From assembly GCF_005862305.2 (NCBI RefSeq), contig NZ_CP054021.1, forward strand, positions 4,257,501-4,321,500: a stretch of DNA of 64,000 bases. The letters are read 5' to 3'. The position numbers and the translations under genes were made by a program. The number at the start of each line of letters is the position of its first letter. Position 1 is the first letter of the stretch. The stretch comes from Rhizobium indicum. GTDB lineage: Bacteria; Pseudomonadota; Alphaproteobacteria; Rhizobiales; Rhizobiaceae. Under the pieces are notes generated by a model. That model had not been told where the DNA came from. It ran no database searches and saw nothing but the letters and a program-made list of their open reading frames with translations. Positions 25,233-32,706 of this stretch are shown one piece after another.

Positions 25233-26444
25233 TCACGCTTCTTTGTATTTCTGGCCTATATTGTCCATGACTTCGGCAAACCATGCCGTCGAAAGGTCAA
25301 AAGCCTTGCCGCCTTTGATGCGCGGGAATTCTATAGTGCGCAATTTACCGTTCTGGCCTTCATCATGGCCGGTGACGCCGGAGACTTTATTGAGCGCGCT
25401 TTCGACGGCGAGATCGACCATGCTCTGGATCAGCCTGAGGTCATCGCCGTTGGCGGGCGCCGAGCGGGCAAAATAGCCCGATTTCTGCACCAGGGAACGC
25501 TCGGCGTCGAGCAGATTGGCGAACTGCTTCTGGAACCAGGCGCCGACATTGATCGTGTCGATCTTCACATGGCCGAAAGCATCGCGCTTGACGGTCTCGC
25601 CGGCGGCTTCGCGCTCGGCGACGATGGCATCGAGGCAGGCGCCTTCCGAGACGAAGACCGTGGCGTGGCCGTTGCGGTCCATGCTTTCCTTCAGGCGGGC
25701 GGCCTCGGCGTCGAGGTCGAAGGCCATCTCAGGCAGGTAGACGGCGTCGATACTCTTCAGGTGCGCGTCCATCATCAGGCCGTCGACATACTGGTTGCGG
25801 CTGGTGCGCTGCAGATAGGCGCGGGCGGTGGCGGCCGTCAGCCAGCCGCAATGGCGGCCCATGACTTCATGGATGACGAGGGTGCGGGGGGCGGCCGTCT
25901 GCTCGTTGCCGACATTGTCGAAGAAATGCGCGCCGACTTCGGCGGCCGTCCAGGCGCCGAGCGACTGGCGGATCGGCACGACGTCATTGTCGACAGTCTT
26001 CGGAAGGCCGACGACGGTCAGATCGTAGCCGTTGGCGGCGAGGTAGGCGGCGAGGTCGGCGGCCGTGGTGTTGGTGTCGTCGCCGCCGATCGTGTGGAGA
26101 ATGGTGATGCCGTCATTGGCGAGGCGTTCGGCGGCGACCCGCAGCGGATTCTCGCCTTCCTTGACCAGACCGCGCTTGACGCAGTCGGCGGCATTGGTGA
26201 GCTTGACGCGGCTGTTGCCGATCGGTGAGCCACCATAGCGGTGCAGCAGCGGCGCCTTTTCGCGCATCGCGCGGGTGATCTCGATGCTGTCGCCAAGGAG
26301 GACACCCTGATAGCCCGACTTGTAAGCGACGATTTCGAGCTCGGGCGCGACGTCGCTATAGCGTTCGATAAGGCCGCCGACGGCGGACGAAAGACAGGGC
26401 GCCAGGCCTCCGGCGGTCAGCATTGCGACTTTCTGTTTGGCCAT
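25233..26444 (-). CDS. pfp: Pyrophosphate-dependent 6-phosphofructokinase
   Basis: 403 residues, PfkA superfamily. The phosphoryl-donor loop is GGDDT rather than GGDGT and the active-site motif is PKTVDND rather than PGTIDND; both substitutions mark the PPi-using enzyme, which converts fructose-6-phosphate and PPi reversibly to fructose-1,6-bisphosphate. EVMGRHCGWL is the sugar-phosphate site. TAGGLAPCLSSAVGG opens the protein. GTAGGAGGG precedes the ATG. Monocistronic. Rhizobia rely mainly on Entner-Doudoroff catabolism, so a gluconeogenic or PPi-balancing role is plausible. Confidence 0.9.
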   Translation of the reverse strand: MAKQKVAMLTAGGLAPCLSSAVGGLIERYSDVAPELEIVAYKSGYQGVLLGDSIEITRAMREKAPLLHRYGGSPIGNSRVKLTNAADCVKRGLVKEGENPLRVAAERLANDGITILHTIGGDDTNTTAADLAAYLAANGYDLTVVGLPKTVDNDVVPIRQSLGAWTAAEVGAHFFDNVGNEQTAAPRTLVIHEVMGRHCGWLTAATARAYLQRTSRNQYVDGLMMDAHLKSIDAVYLPEMAFDLDAEAARLKESMDRNGHATVFVSEGACLDAIVAEREAAGETVKRDAFGHVKIDTINVGAWFQKQFANLLDAERSLVQKSGYFARSAPANGDDLRLIQSMVDLAVESALNKVSGVTGHDEGQNGKLRTIEFPRIKGGKAFDLSTAWFAEVMDNIGQKYKEA

Positions 26445-26855
26445 GATCCCTCCTACGGTGTTTCGGTGCGGCAGCGTTAGCTAGCGCATGGATGCGGCAG
26501 GGAAAGGGCCCTGTAAAGTAAAGAATTTACGAAAAATGCGCGTTTCTGCCGTGTTGGATCGCAAAGGCGACGCGAAGTGCTGATATAATCGTTTCAACCC
26601 GGTCTACGTGTCGGGAACTGCCCGTGGAAATTTCCGCCGCGCGCTCCGGAATCCACGTGCCCGGGCGATGCCCGCGACTGCCGGCCATGCCCTCACGCGA
26701 GATGAAAGCGGGCGTGATGAATCGTTTGTTGCGGTGCGACAATTACCAAATCGTGAAAACTGTGTTCGGCCCTACGACGAATAGTCGCCTTGCAAAGGCT
26801 GCGATTCTTTGGTCAAGCTGTTTCTCTATAAGTTGACAAGTGTGTGAGATTTTCG
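26445..26855. other. Intergenic region between divergent genes, no gene seen
   Basis: 411 bases. Short open frames on both strands lack ribosome-binding sites or family resemblance. The region should hold the promoters for pfp (minus) and the J-domain gene (plus). No repeat or strong hairpin was noticed. Confidence 0.5.
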
Positions 26856-27563
26856 ATGTCCTTCTGGGAAAAACTGTTGAATGCCATTGGCAATACCGCA
26901 GGCAATGCGCTGTCTGCGGTGGTCGAGGCTATCCGCACGGTTTTTGAAGGCGATCCCGAGACCCGGCGTAAGGTGGCTTTCTCGGTGGCGATCATCGCGC
27001 TGTCGGCCAAGATGGCCAAGGCCGACGGCATCGTCAGCGAGAAGGAGGTCGAAGCCTTTCGCGAAATCTTCGAGTTTCCGCAGGATCAGGCGAAAAATGT
27101 CGCCAGGCTTTACAATCTCGCGCGTCAGGACGTCGCCGGCTACGAAGCCTATGCCGAACGGCTCTCCACGCTCTGCGTTACCTGTGCAGCCAATTGCCCG
27201 GTGCTGGAAGACGTGCTCGACGGGCTCTTCCACATCGCCAAGGCCGACGGGCTGATCCACGAGAAGGAACTGAATTTCCTGGGCCATATCGGCGAGATCT
27301 TCCAGATGAGCGAGACCCGCTTCGAGCAGATCGCCGCCCGTCACGTCTCGACCGGCGGTGATCCCTACAAGGTGCTCGGCGTCTCGCCTTCGGATGATTT
27401 CCCGACCATCCGCCGCCGCTACCACGGCCTCGTCAGCGAACATCATCCCGACCGGCTGATCTCGCGCGGCGTGCCGAAGGAATTCCATGTGATCGCCAAT
27501 GAGCGCATGGCGGCGCTGAACGCGGCCTATGAGGCGATCGAGAAGGAACGCCGCGCCGCATGA
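26856..27563 (+). CDS. TerB/J-domain protein, DjlA-like
   Basis: 235 residues. Residues about 40-155 are a helical TerB-like domain with two repeats, each containing an acidic KADGIVSEKE or KADGLIHEKE motif. The C-terminal 70 residues form a J-domain (DPYKVLGVSPSDDFPTIRRR through SEHHPDRLI), with the HPD tripeptide needed to stimulate DnaK. E. coli DjlA has the same order after a membrane anchor; no clear anchor is present here, so this is a soluble variant. ATG 26856 was preferred to a GTG at 26844; ribosome-binding site weak. Overlaps the downstream amidase by 4 bases. Confidence 0.9.
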   Translation: MSFWEKLLNAIGNTAGNALSAVVEAIRTVFEGDPETRRKVAFSVAIIALSAKMAKADGIVSEKEVEAFREIFEFPQDQAKNVARLYNLARQDVAGYEAYAERLSTLCVTCAANCPVLEDVLDGLFHIAKADGLIHEKELNFLGHIGEIFQMSETRFEQIAARHVSTGGDPYKVLGVSPSDDFPTIRRRYHGLVSEHHPDRLISRGVPKEFHVIANERMAALNAAYEAIEKERRAA

Positions 27564-28321
27564 CCTCTTTCGAGGCCGACTGCAGAAGCGCCCACGTGCA
27601 GCCTTCGCCGAACCACGGCGAACGGGCGGACGGGCGCCGTCCGGATATGATCCTCCTGCACTATACCGGCATGCCGACGGCAGATGGTGCGCTCGACTGG
27701 CTCTGTCGCGCCGAAAGCCAGGTTTCCAGCCATTATTTCGTGCATGAGAATGGCGAGGTCGTGCAGCTCGTGCCGGAAATGCGGCGTGCCTGGCATGCGG
27801 GAAAAAGCAGCTGGCACGGCGAGACCGATATCAATTCGCTGTCGATCGGCATCGAGATCGCCAATGCCGGCCATCCGGGCGGGCTTCCTGATTATCCGAA
27901 AGAGCAGATCGCCGCGGTGATCGAATTGTGTCGCGACTGTGTCAAACGTTGGTCGATCACGCCTGAACGGGTCCTCGGGCATTCCGATGTTGCTCCGATC
28001 CGCAAGGTCGATCCGGGCGAGAAATTCCCCTGGGCCGCGCTCTACCAAGCGGGCATTGGGCACTGGGTCGAGCCGGCAACGATCACCGGCGGGCGCTTCT
28101 TCCAGCGCGGCGATACCGGCCAACCTGTGGAAGCGCTGCAGTCGATGCTGTCGCTTTATGGTTACGGCACTGAAATCACAGGCGAATTCTCGGAAAAAAT
28201 GGCCGGTGACGTCGAAGCTTTCCAGCGGCATTTTCGGCCCGAACGGATAGATGGCATCGCCGATTTCTCGACGATCGACACATTGCACCGGCTGCTGTCG
28301 GCTTTGCCGCGTTATTCCTGA
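27560..28321 (+). CDS. N-acetylmuramoyl-L-alanine amidase, AmiD type
   Basis: 253 residues. An Amidase_2 domain occupies residues about 25-165: zinc ligand in MILLHYTGMP, SSHYFVHENG, LSIGIEIANAGH, and GHSDVAPIRKVDPGEKFPW with the second histidine and the Asp ligand. The C-terminal 70 residues (VEALQSMLSLYGYGTEITG on) form a PG_binding_1 domain. It cuts the MurNAc-L-Ala bond. No signal peptide is visible, so a cytoplasmic muropeptide-recycling role (AmpD-like) is possible. Start overlaps the stop of the J-domain gene, suggesting coupling. Confidence 0.93.
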   Translation: MTSFEADCRSAHVQPSPNHGERADGRRPDMILLHYTGMPTADGALDWLCRAESQVSSHYFVHENGEVVQLVPEMRRAWHAGKSSWHGETDINSLSIGIEIANAGHPGGLPDYPKEQIAAVIELCRDCVKRWSITPERVLGHSDVAPIRKVDPGEKFPWAALYQAGIGHWVEPATITGGRFFQRGDTGQPVEALQSMLSLYGYGTEITGEFSEKMAGDVEAFQRHFRPERIDGIADFSTIDTLHRLLSALPRYS

Positions 28322-28342
28322 TTCCTCGACAATTACTGAAAC

Positions 28343-28374
28343 GCCGAATTTCGCACTGCAGCGCGAAATTCGGC
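28343..28374. other. Perfect 12-bp stem hairpin, possible terminator
   Basis: GCCGAATTTCGC and GCGAAATTCGGC flank an 8-base loop 20 bases after the amidase stop. No T run follows on the plus strand, so it may be a transcript-stabilising hairpin or a weak terminator. Confidence 0.5.
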
Positions 28375-28582
28375 CTGCCACATCATTTCCCTATTATCTC
28401 CTCATTGCGATGGTCTAAGAACGTCGCCAACCGGGGCTCGGGGTTGTTTTCGAGTTAAACCACTGGCGTTATGTGAAACGATAAGAATTACCGCGAATCC
28501 TGATCTGCCATTGATCTGGTATTCATTATGACAGCGAGGCGCGCCGTCCGGTAATTCTTTGGGTCGGAGTGATCAAGACTAC

Positions 28583-29203
28583 ATGAGAAAACTGATTGTT
28601 GTTGCTGCAACATGCGTTGGCATGGTGCTGGCCGGAAATAGCTTTGCCTTTGCGAATGATTGGGGTGTGCGAGCTGATGCGCCGGTGAAGAAGGTCGAGC
28701 GTCCTTCAAAGAAGACAGAGCGCCCGTTGAAGAAAGCGGAGCGTTCGGTCAAGCCGGCGAAGCGTCCGCTCAAGACGGCGGAGCGCCCGCTGAAGACGGT
28801 CGAGCGCCAGAGCGGTTATCCCGTCGCCAATGTTTCCGGCAATTCCTATTCCGCACTGATCAGCAAATATGCGAGCCAATATGATGTACCGGTTGCGCTT
28901 GCGACCGCGGTCATCCGCATCGAAAGCAATTTCAATCCGAATGCGCGCGGCAGCCACGGTGAAATCGGCCTGATGCAGATTAAGCCTGCAACTGCCCGCA
29001 TGATGGGCTATTCCGGCAGCGCCAAGGGCCTGTTCGATCCGGAAACCAACATCAAGTACGGCATGAAATATCTGGCTGCCGCCCATGATCTCGGTGGTGG
29101 CCAGACCTGCAACACCATCCTCAAATATAATGCCGGTCATGGCGCCACGCGCATGAACCCGGTGTCCAAGTCCTATTGCGGCAAGGTTCTGGCAATGCTC
29201 TGA
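28583..29203 (+). CDS. SLT-domain lytic transglycosylase with basic heptad-repeat linker
   Basis: 206 residues. Signal peptide with core LIVVAATCVGMVLAGNSFAFA, cleavage about residue 24. Residues 36-77 are six consecutive 7-residue units of the pattern K-K/T/P-x-E-R-P-x, strongly basic. The SLT domain follows: AVIRIESNFNPNARG (catalytic Glu), GEIGLMQIKPATARMMGY, GLFDPETNIKYGMKYL and ILKYNAGHG. The basic repeats could bind anionic teichoic-like or nucleic polymers or the glycan itself; this is inference. ATG 28583 is chosen over 28559 because the signal peptide starts there. Single gene. Confidence 0.92.
   Translation: MRKLIVVAATCVGMVLAGNSFAFANDWGVRADAPVKKVERPSKKTERPLKKAERSVKPAKRPLKTAERPLKTVERQSGYPVANVSGNSYSALISKYASQYDVPVALATAVIRIESNFNPNARGSHGEIGLMQIKPATARMMGYSGSAKGLFDPETNIKYGMKYLAAAHDLGGGQTCNTILKYNAGHGATRMNPVSKSYCGKVLAML
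28688..28813 (+). repeat. Six 21-bp coding repeats (KKxERPx units)
   Basis: Six imperfect 21-bp units inside the transglycosylase gene encode the basic heptads KKVERPS, KKTERPL, KKAERSV, KPAKRPL, KTAERPL and KTVERQS. Copy number is a likely variable between strains. Confidence 0.75.
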
Positions 29204-29284
29204 GCCTGAAGCGCTTATCCCTGACAAGAGCTGGATGATTCAAGATGATTGCCATGGTATCGCTGGAATTTAGCGAGGTGGGAT

Positions 29285-30475
29285 ATGGCAGTCGATTTCA
29301 GGTTCATCATCATCGGACGCGGCATGATGGGTGCCGCCGCCGCACGGCATCTCTCCTCGATGGCCGACGGCATCGCACTCATCGGCCCGCGCGAGCCAGA
29401 GGAGCGCAAGGCCCATCACGGTGTCTTCGCCAGCCATTACGACGAAGCGCGCATCACCCGCACCTTCGATGGCAATCTTGCCTGGGGGACCTTCGCCGCC
29501 CGCGCGCTTGACCGCTACGGCGAGATCGAGGCAAAGAGCGGCATCTCCTTCTATTCGGAGGTCGGCTGCCTCTTTGCCGGTCCTGAGAAGGACGAGCAGG
29601 ACTATATCGAAAGGGCGCTGACGGTCAGCCGGACGCTCGGCAGCGATATCGAGACCATCGCACCGTCGGAACTTAGCCAACGTTTTCCCTATCTTGCCGT
29701 CGCCGCCGATTTCACAGGATATTTCGAGCGCAAGCGCGCCGGCTACATCAACCCGCGGGCGCTAGTGCGCGCGCAGGCAAAGCTTGCCGAACAGGGCGGC
29801 GTATCGCTGATCGAGGCGACCGCAACATCGGTGCGCGATGCGGGTTCCCATGTCCAGGTGATGGCCGGCGGCAGAAGCTACAGCGCCGAGCGCGTGCTGG
29901 TCGCCGCTGGCGGTTTCAGTAATTTCCATGCCTTGCTGCCGCGTCCCGTCGATACCAGGGTCATGGCGCGAACGGTCGCCTTCTATGAGATCGGCGAACG
30001 CGAGATGGCGATCTTCGGCGATATGCCGTCGACGATCGTGCTCGGTGACCGGGAAGAGGATCACATCTATATCCTGCCGCCGGTGCGTTATCCCGACGGC
30101 AAGACTTATCTGAAACTCGGTGGCGACACCGAGGCGCTTTCCTTCGGCAGGCTGGAGGATGCGGGGGCGTGGTTCCGTTCCGACGGCAGTGCCGCCGAGC
30201 GCAATCATCTCTCGCGCGTCGCCCTGCAGCTGATGCCGGGGCTTGCCGGCTGCCCGGTCACCTCGGCGCCCTGCGTAGCGAATTTCACGCCGACCGGTTA
30301 TCCCTATGCCGGATTTACGCAGTCGCCGCGCATCGCGGTGCTGACCGGCGGCAATTTCGTTGCGGCCAAATCTTCCGACGAACTCGGCCGCTTAGGAGCC
30401 GTGCTTCTGGCGGAAGGGCAGCTGGGCGAAGCGGATTTCGGCGGCGCACTGACGCCGGTTTTCGCTGCAGCATGA
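29285..30475 (+). CDS. FAD-dependent oxidoreductase, sarcosine-oxidase-like, copy 1
   Basis: 396 residues, DAO superfamily. The N-terminal FAD loop is IIIGRGMMGAAAARHL with the acidic ribose-binding region downstream. A cysteine in APCVANFTPTGYP lies where monomeric sarcosine oxidase carries its covalently bound flavin. The C-terminal IAVLTGGNFVAAKSSDELGR closes the FAD site. Expected to oxidise a secondary or N-methylated amine or amino acid to imine with release of H2O2. GAGGTGGG precedes ATG 29285. It is followed by a clearly related copy on the same strand. Confidence 0.88.
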   Translation: MAVDFRFIIIGRGMMGAAAARHLSSMADGIALIGPREPEERKAHHGVFASHYDEARITRTFDGNLAWGTFAARALDRYGEIEAKSGISFYSEVGCLFAGPEKDEQDYIERALTVSRTLGSDIETIAPSELSQRFPYLAVAADFTGYFERKRAGYINPRALVRAQAKLAEQGGVSLIEATATSVRDAGSHVQVMAGGRSYSAERVLVAAGGFSNFHALLPRPVDTRVMARTVAFYEIGEREMAIFGDMPSTIVLGDREEDHIYILPPVRYPDGKTYLKLGGDTEALSFGRLEDAGAWFRSDGSAAERNHLSRVALQLMPGLAGCPVTSAPCVANFTPTGYPYAGFTQSPRIAVLTGGNFVAAKSSDELGRLGAVLLAEGQLGEADFGGALTPVFAAA

Positions 30476-30489
30476 TTCCTTAAATCGAA

Positions 30490-30552
30490 TGCAGCAATTC
30501 AAAGTGTTACAGCGTCCTCTGCGCGTCTGAAAAGGCGCGCGGCGCTGTTGAG
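30490..30552. repeat. Palindromic intergenic repeat, family 1, copy B
   Basis: TTCAAAGTGTTACAGCGTCC and the hairpin ACAGCG...CGCTGT (inner GCGCGTC/GGCGCGC) match the element at 4634-4721 with several substitutions, some compensating within the stem. It lies between the two paralogous oxidoreductases, a few bases before the second ribosome-binding site. Confidence 0.68.
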
Positions 30553-30562
30553 AGGAGACAGC

Positions 30563-31738
30563 ATGGCAGTCGATTTCAAATATATCGTCGTCGGCCGCGG
30601 GTTGATGGGGGCAGCAGCGGCGCGGCATCTGGCGCGCCAAGCGGACGGTGTCGCGGTGATTGGCCCGGACGAGCCTGATGACCGCAAGGCGCATCAGGGC
30701 GTCTTCGCCAGCCATTACGACGAGGGGCGCATCACTCGCACCATCGATCCCGACCGCAATTGGGCACTGCTCGCCAACCGCTCGATCGACCGCTATGGCG
30801 AGATCGCCCGCGACAGCGGCATCGATTTCTATCGCGAGGTCGGCTGCGTTGTCGTCGCGCCGACGGGGGGCGATTATCTCGAGAAGACCCGACAGGCCGC
30901 CGTTTCGCTCGGCGTCGAAACCAGCCTGCTCGATGAGGCGGGGCTGAAGGCCGCCTTTCCCTTCTTCGCCTTTCCCGATGGGGGCGCGGGCGTCTTCGAG
31001 GCGAGGGGGGCCGGCCACATCAGTCCGCGCAAGCTTGTGAAAGCCCAATCGCTGCTGGCGGAAAAGGCAGGCGCCGCGGTCATCCGCGATCACGCTGTCT
31101 CGATCCGCAGCGAAGGTGGATCGGCTGTTGTCGAGACGGCCGGTGGCCTGACCCATCGTGCTGAAAAGGTGCTGCTGGCAGCGGGCGGATTTTCCATTGC
31201 GGAGAATCTGTTGCCGCAGCCTGTTGCCATGACGGTTTATGCCCGGACCGTGACGCTTTTCGAGGTAAGCGAGGCCGACGCGGCGCGCCTGGCCGCGATG
31301 CCGTCGCTCATTCTCCGGGCGCCCGGCATCGATATCTACCTGCTTCCGCCGATCCGGTATCCCGACGGCAAATTCTACCTGAAGATCGGCGGCGATCCTG
31401 ACGATCTGGCGCTCAGCGACGACACGGAAATGCGCGCCTGGTTCAAGACCGAGGGGCGCGATAAGGTGCGCGCGCATCTCAAGCGCATCGTTGAAGGTCT
31501 CGTGCCCGATATGGTGCCGCTTTCGATTTCGGCGGCCGCCTGCGTCGTGTCGCATACGGAAAGCGGCTACCCGATGATCGGCTATAGCTCATCGCCGGAG
31601 ATCGCGGTGCTGACGGGCTGCGCCGGCACGTCGGCCAAGAGCTCGGACGAAATCGGTCGGCTTGGGGCCGAGCTGCTTTTGTCAGGCGGAATCGGCGAAC
31701 AGGGCTACTCGACGGATTTCACACCGCAATTTCGCTAG
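30563..31738 (+). CDS. FAD-dependent oxidoreductase, sarcosine-oxidase-like, copy 2
   Basis: 391 residues, paralogue of the preceding gene: both begin MAVDF, have the same FAD loop (VVGRGLMGAAAARHL), share ASHYDE-RITRT and YGEI blocks and end with AKSSDE-GRLGA. The presumed flavin-linking cysteine is retained in AACVVSHTESGYP. Divergence is high between about residues 90 and 330, which suggests different substrates. AGAGGAGA precedes ATG 30563. Family role: oxidation of N-methylated or cyclic amino acids. Confidence 0.88.
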   Translation: MAVDFKYIVVGRGLMGAAAARHLARQADGVAVIGPDEPDDRKAHQGVFASHYDEGRITRTIDPDRNWALLANRSIDRYGEIARDSGIDFYREVGCVVVAPTGGDYLEKTRQAAVSLGVETSLLDEAGLKAAFPFFAFPDGGAGVFEARGAGHISPRKLVKAQSLLAEKAGAAVIRDHAVSIRSEGGSAVVETAGGLTHRAEKVLLAAGGFSIAENLLPQPVAMTVYARTVTLFEVSEADAARLAAMPSLILRAPGIDIYLLPPIRYPDGKFYLKIGGDPDDLALSDDTEMRAWFKTEGRDKVRAHLKRIVEGLVPDMVPLSISAAACVVSHTESGYPMIGYSSSPEIAVLTGCAGTSAKSSDEIGRLGAELLLSGGIGEQGYSTDFTPQFR

Positions 31739-31842
31739 AGCATTTCCGTTTTTCTCCGAATCACGGAGGTGCTCCCTGTTTTTGTTCTTGCGCAATTCCG
31801 GACGCAAAACCGCTGCGCAGTTTTGCTGGAATTGCTCTGAGC
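31738..31842. repeat. RIME-like palindromic repeat, family 2, copy E
   Basis: About 105 bp with two palindromes: GAGC-TTTCCGT...ACGGA-GCTC, then GCAATTCC-G-CGCAAAAC...GTTTTGC-GGAATTGC (about 31792-31838). The core CGCAAAACCGCTGC is shared with 17540-17650. It separates the second oxidoreductase from rnpB and begins at the stop codon. Confidence 0.7.
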
Positions 31843-31887
31843 GATATCATTTATTTCGATAGCAATTGCGATCTCTCTCGTTTATGG

Positions 31888-32293
31888 GAGCCCTGCCAGT
31901 TGGCTGGGCAGCCGCGCTTTACCAATGCCGAAAGGCGGTAGGGTGAGGAAAGTCCGGGCTCCACGGAAACACGGTGCCGGATAACGTCCGGCGAGGGCGA
32001 CCTCAGGGAAAGTGCCACAGAAAGCAAACCGCCTGTCATGACAGGTAAGGGTGAAAGGGTGGGGTAAGAGCCCACCGCATCTCCGGCAACGGAAATGGCA
32101 CGGTAAACCCCACCGGGAGCAAGACCGAATAGGGATGACGCGGTAGGCCGAAAGGCTTTCCGGCTGGTTTCCAGGCCAGTCATCCGGGTGGGTTGCGTGA
32201 GGCAGCGTGCGAACGCTGTCCCAGAGGAATGGCTGCCACGTTCCGGTTCACGCCGGAGCCATACAGAACCCGGCTTACAGGCCAACTGGCGAT
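31888..32293 (+). ncRNA. rnpB: RNase P RNA, bacterial class A
   Basis: The catalytic RNA that removes 5' leaders from pre-tRNA. Recognised by the 5' half of the conserved core GAGGAAAGTCCGGGCTCC (about 31945-31962), the central ACAGAAA, and the 3' core ACAGAACCCGGCTTACAG (about 32263-32280). Helix P1 is closed by GCCAGTTGGC (31895-31904) and GCCAACTGGC (32281-32290). Total length about 400 nt is normal. A terminator follows. The exact 5' end is uncertain by several bases. rnpB just upstream of the dcw cluster fits Rhizobiales gene order. Confidence 0.95.
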
Positions 32294-32312
32294 TATTATC
32301 TTGACGGCGCGG

Positions 32313-32354
32313 CAGCCGGATTTTCAGCGTAAGTCGCTGAAACCGGCTGTTTTT
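32313..32354 (+). terminator. Terminator of rnpB
   Basis: CAGCCGG...TTTCAGCG pairs with CGCTGAAA-CCGGCTG across a five-base loop, followed by TTTTT. The long stem has one small internal bulge. Confidence 0.88.
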
Positions 32355-32498
32355 CAAGCAGATGTTTATGCATCCATTGGATGGATTTTTCATGCAGGAA
32401 TACCAATGCGTGTCATATGTAAGATGACGCCGCTAACCCTTTGTTAAACTTAACGGCTTATAAATTTTTGATCATGCGTCTATTGCAAAATAAGCGTA

Positions 32499-32533
32499 TC
32501 CCATTGACGCCCATATGGTCCCATGCTATCCCA
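32499..32533 (-). promoter_or_regulatory. Four TGGGN direct repeats: MraZ operator
   Basis: Read on the minus strand, TGGGA, TGGGA, TGGGC and TGGGA occur with 5-base spacers, so an exact 10-bp period (plus-strand positions 32499, 32509, 32519, 32529 as NCCCA). E. coli MraZ binds TGGGN repeats with 5-base spacers before its own gene. The repeats here lie across the predicted -35/-10 region, fitting autorepression of the dcw operon. Confidence 0.72.
32504..32532 (+). promoter_or_regulatory. Candidate promoter of mraZ and the dcw cluster
   Basis: TTGACG (32504-32509), 17 bases, TATCCC (32527-32532). The -35 matches the alphaproteobacterial preference for TTGACG. Transcription from about 32540 would give a leader of about 165 bases before mraZ. 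The MraZ-type repeats occupy the same DNA. Confidence 0.55.
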
Positions 32534-32590
32534 AATGCGCACTGCACCAGGGCAATCACCTGCCCATTCATCGCAAAGCAAAGGCGCCTT

Positions 32591-32618
32591 CCTCTCCGGA
32601 AGCGTCGGAGGGGTTTTT
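32591..32618 (+). terminator. Terminator-like hairpin in the mraZ leader (possible attenuator)
   Basis: CCTCTCCG (32591-32598) pairs with CGGAGGGG (32606-32613), one G-T wobble, seven-base loop, then TTTTT (32614-32618). It lies between the predicted promoter and the mraZ start, so part of the transcripts may end here. Confidence 0.5.
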
Positions 32619-32706
32619 GCTCATCCGGCTTGCGAAGCTGTGCCTGATATCGGGAGTTTCGGTCGTCTTTTGGTCCGGATCCCTGCGGGAACGGATGTTT
32701 CGTGTC

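Noticed and set aside
26527..26836. Two 70-codon open frames in the pfp/J-domain gap
   Set aside because: Start codons without ribosome-binding sites, and composition like non-coding DNA.
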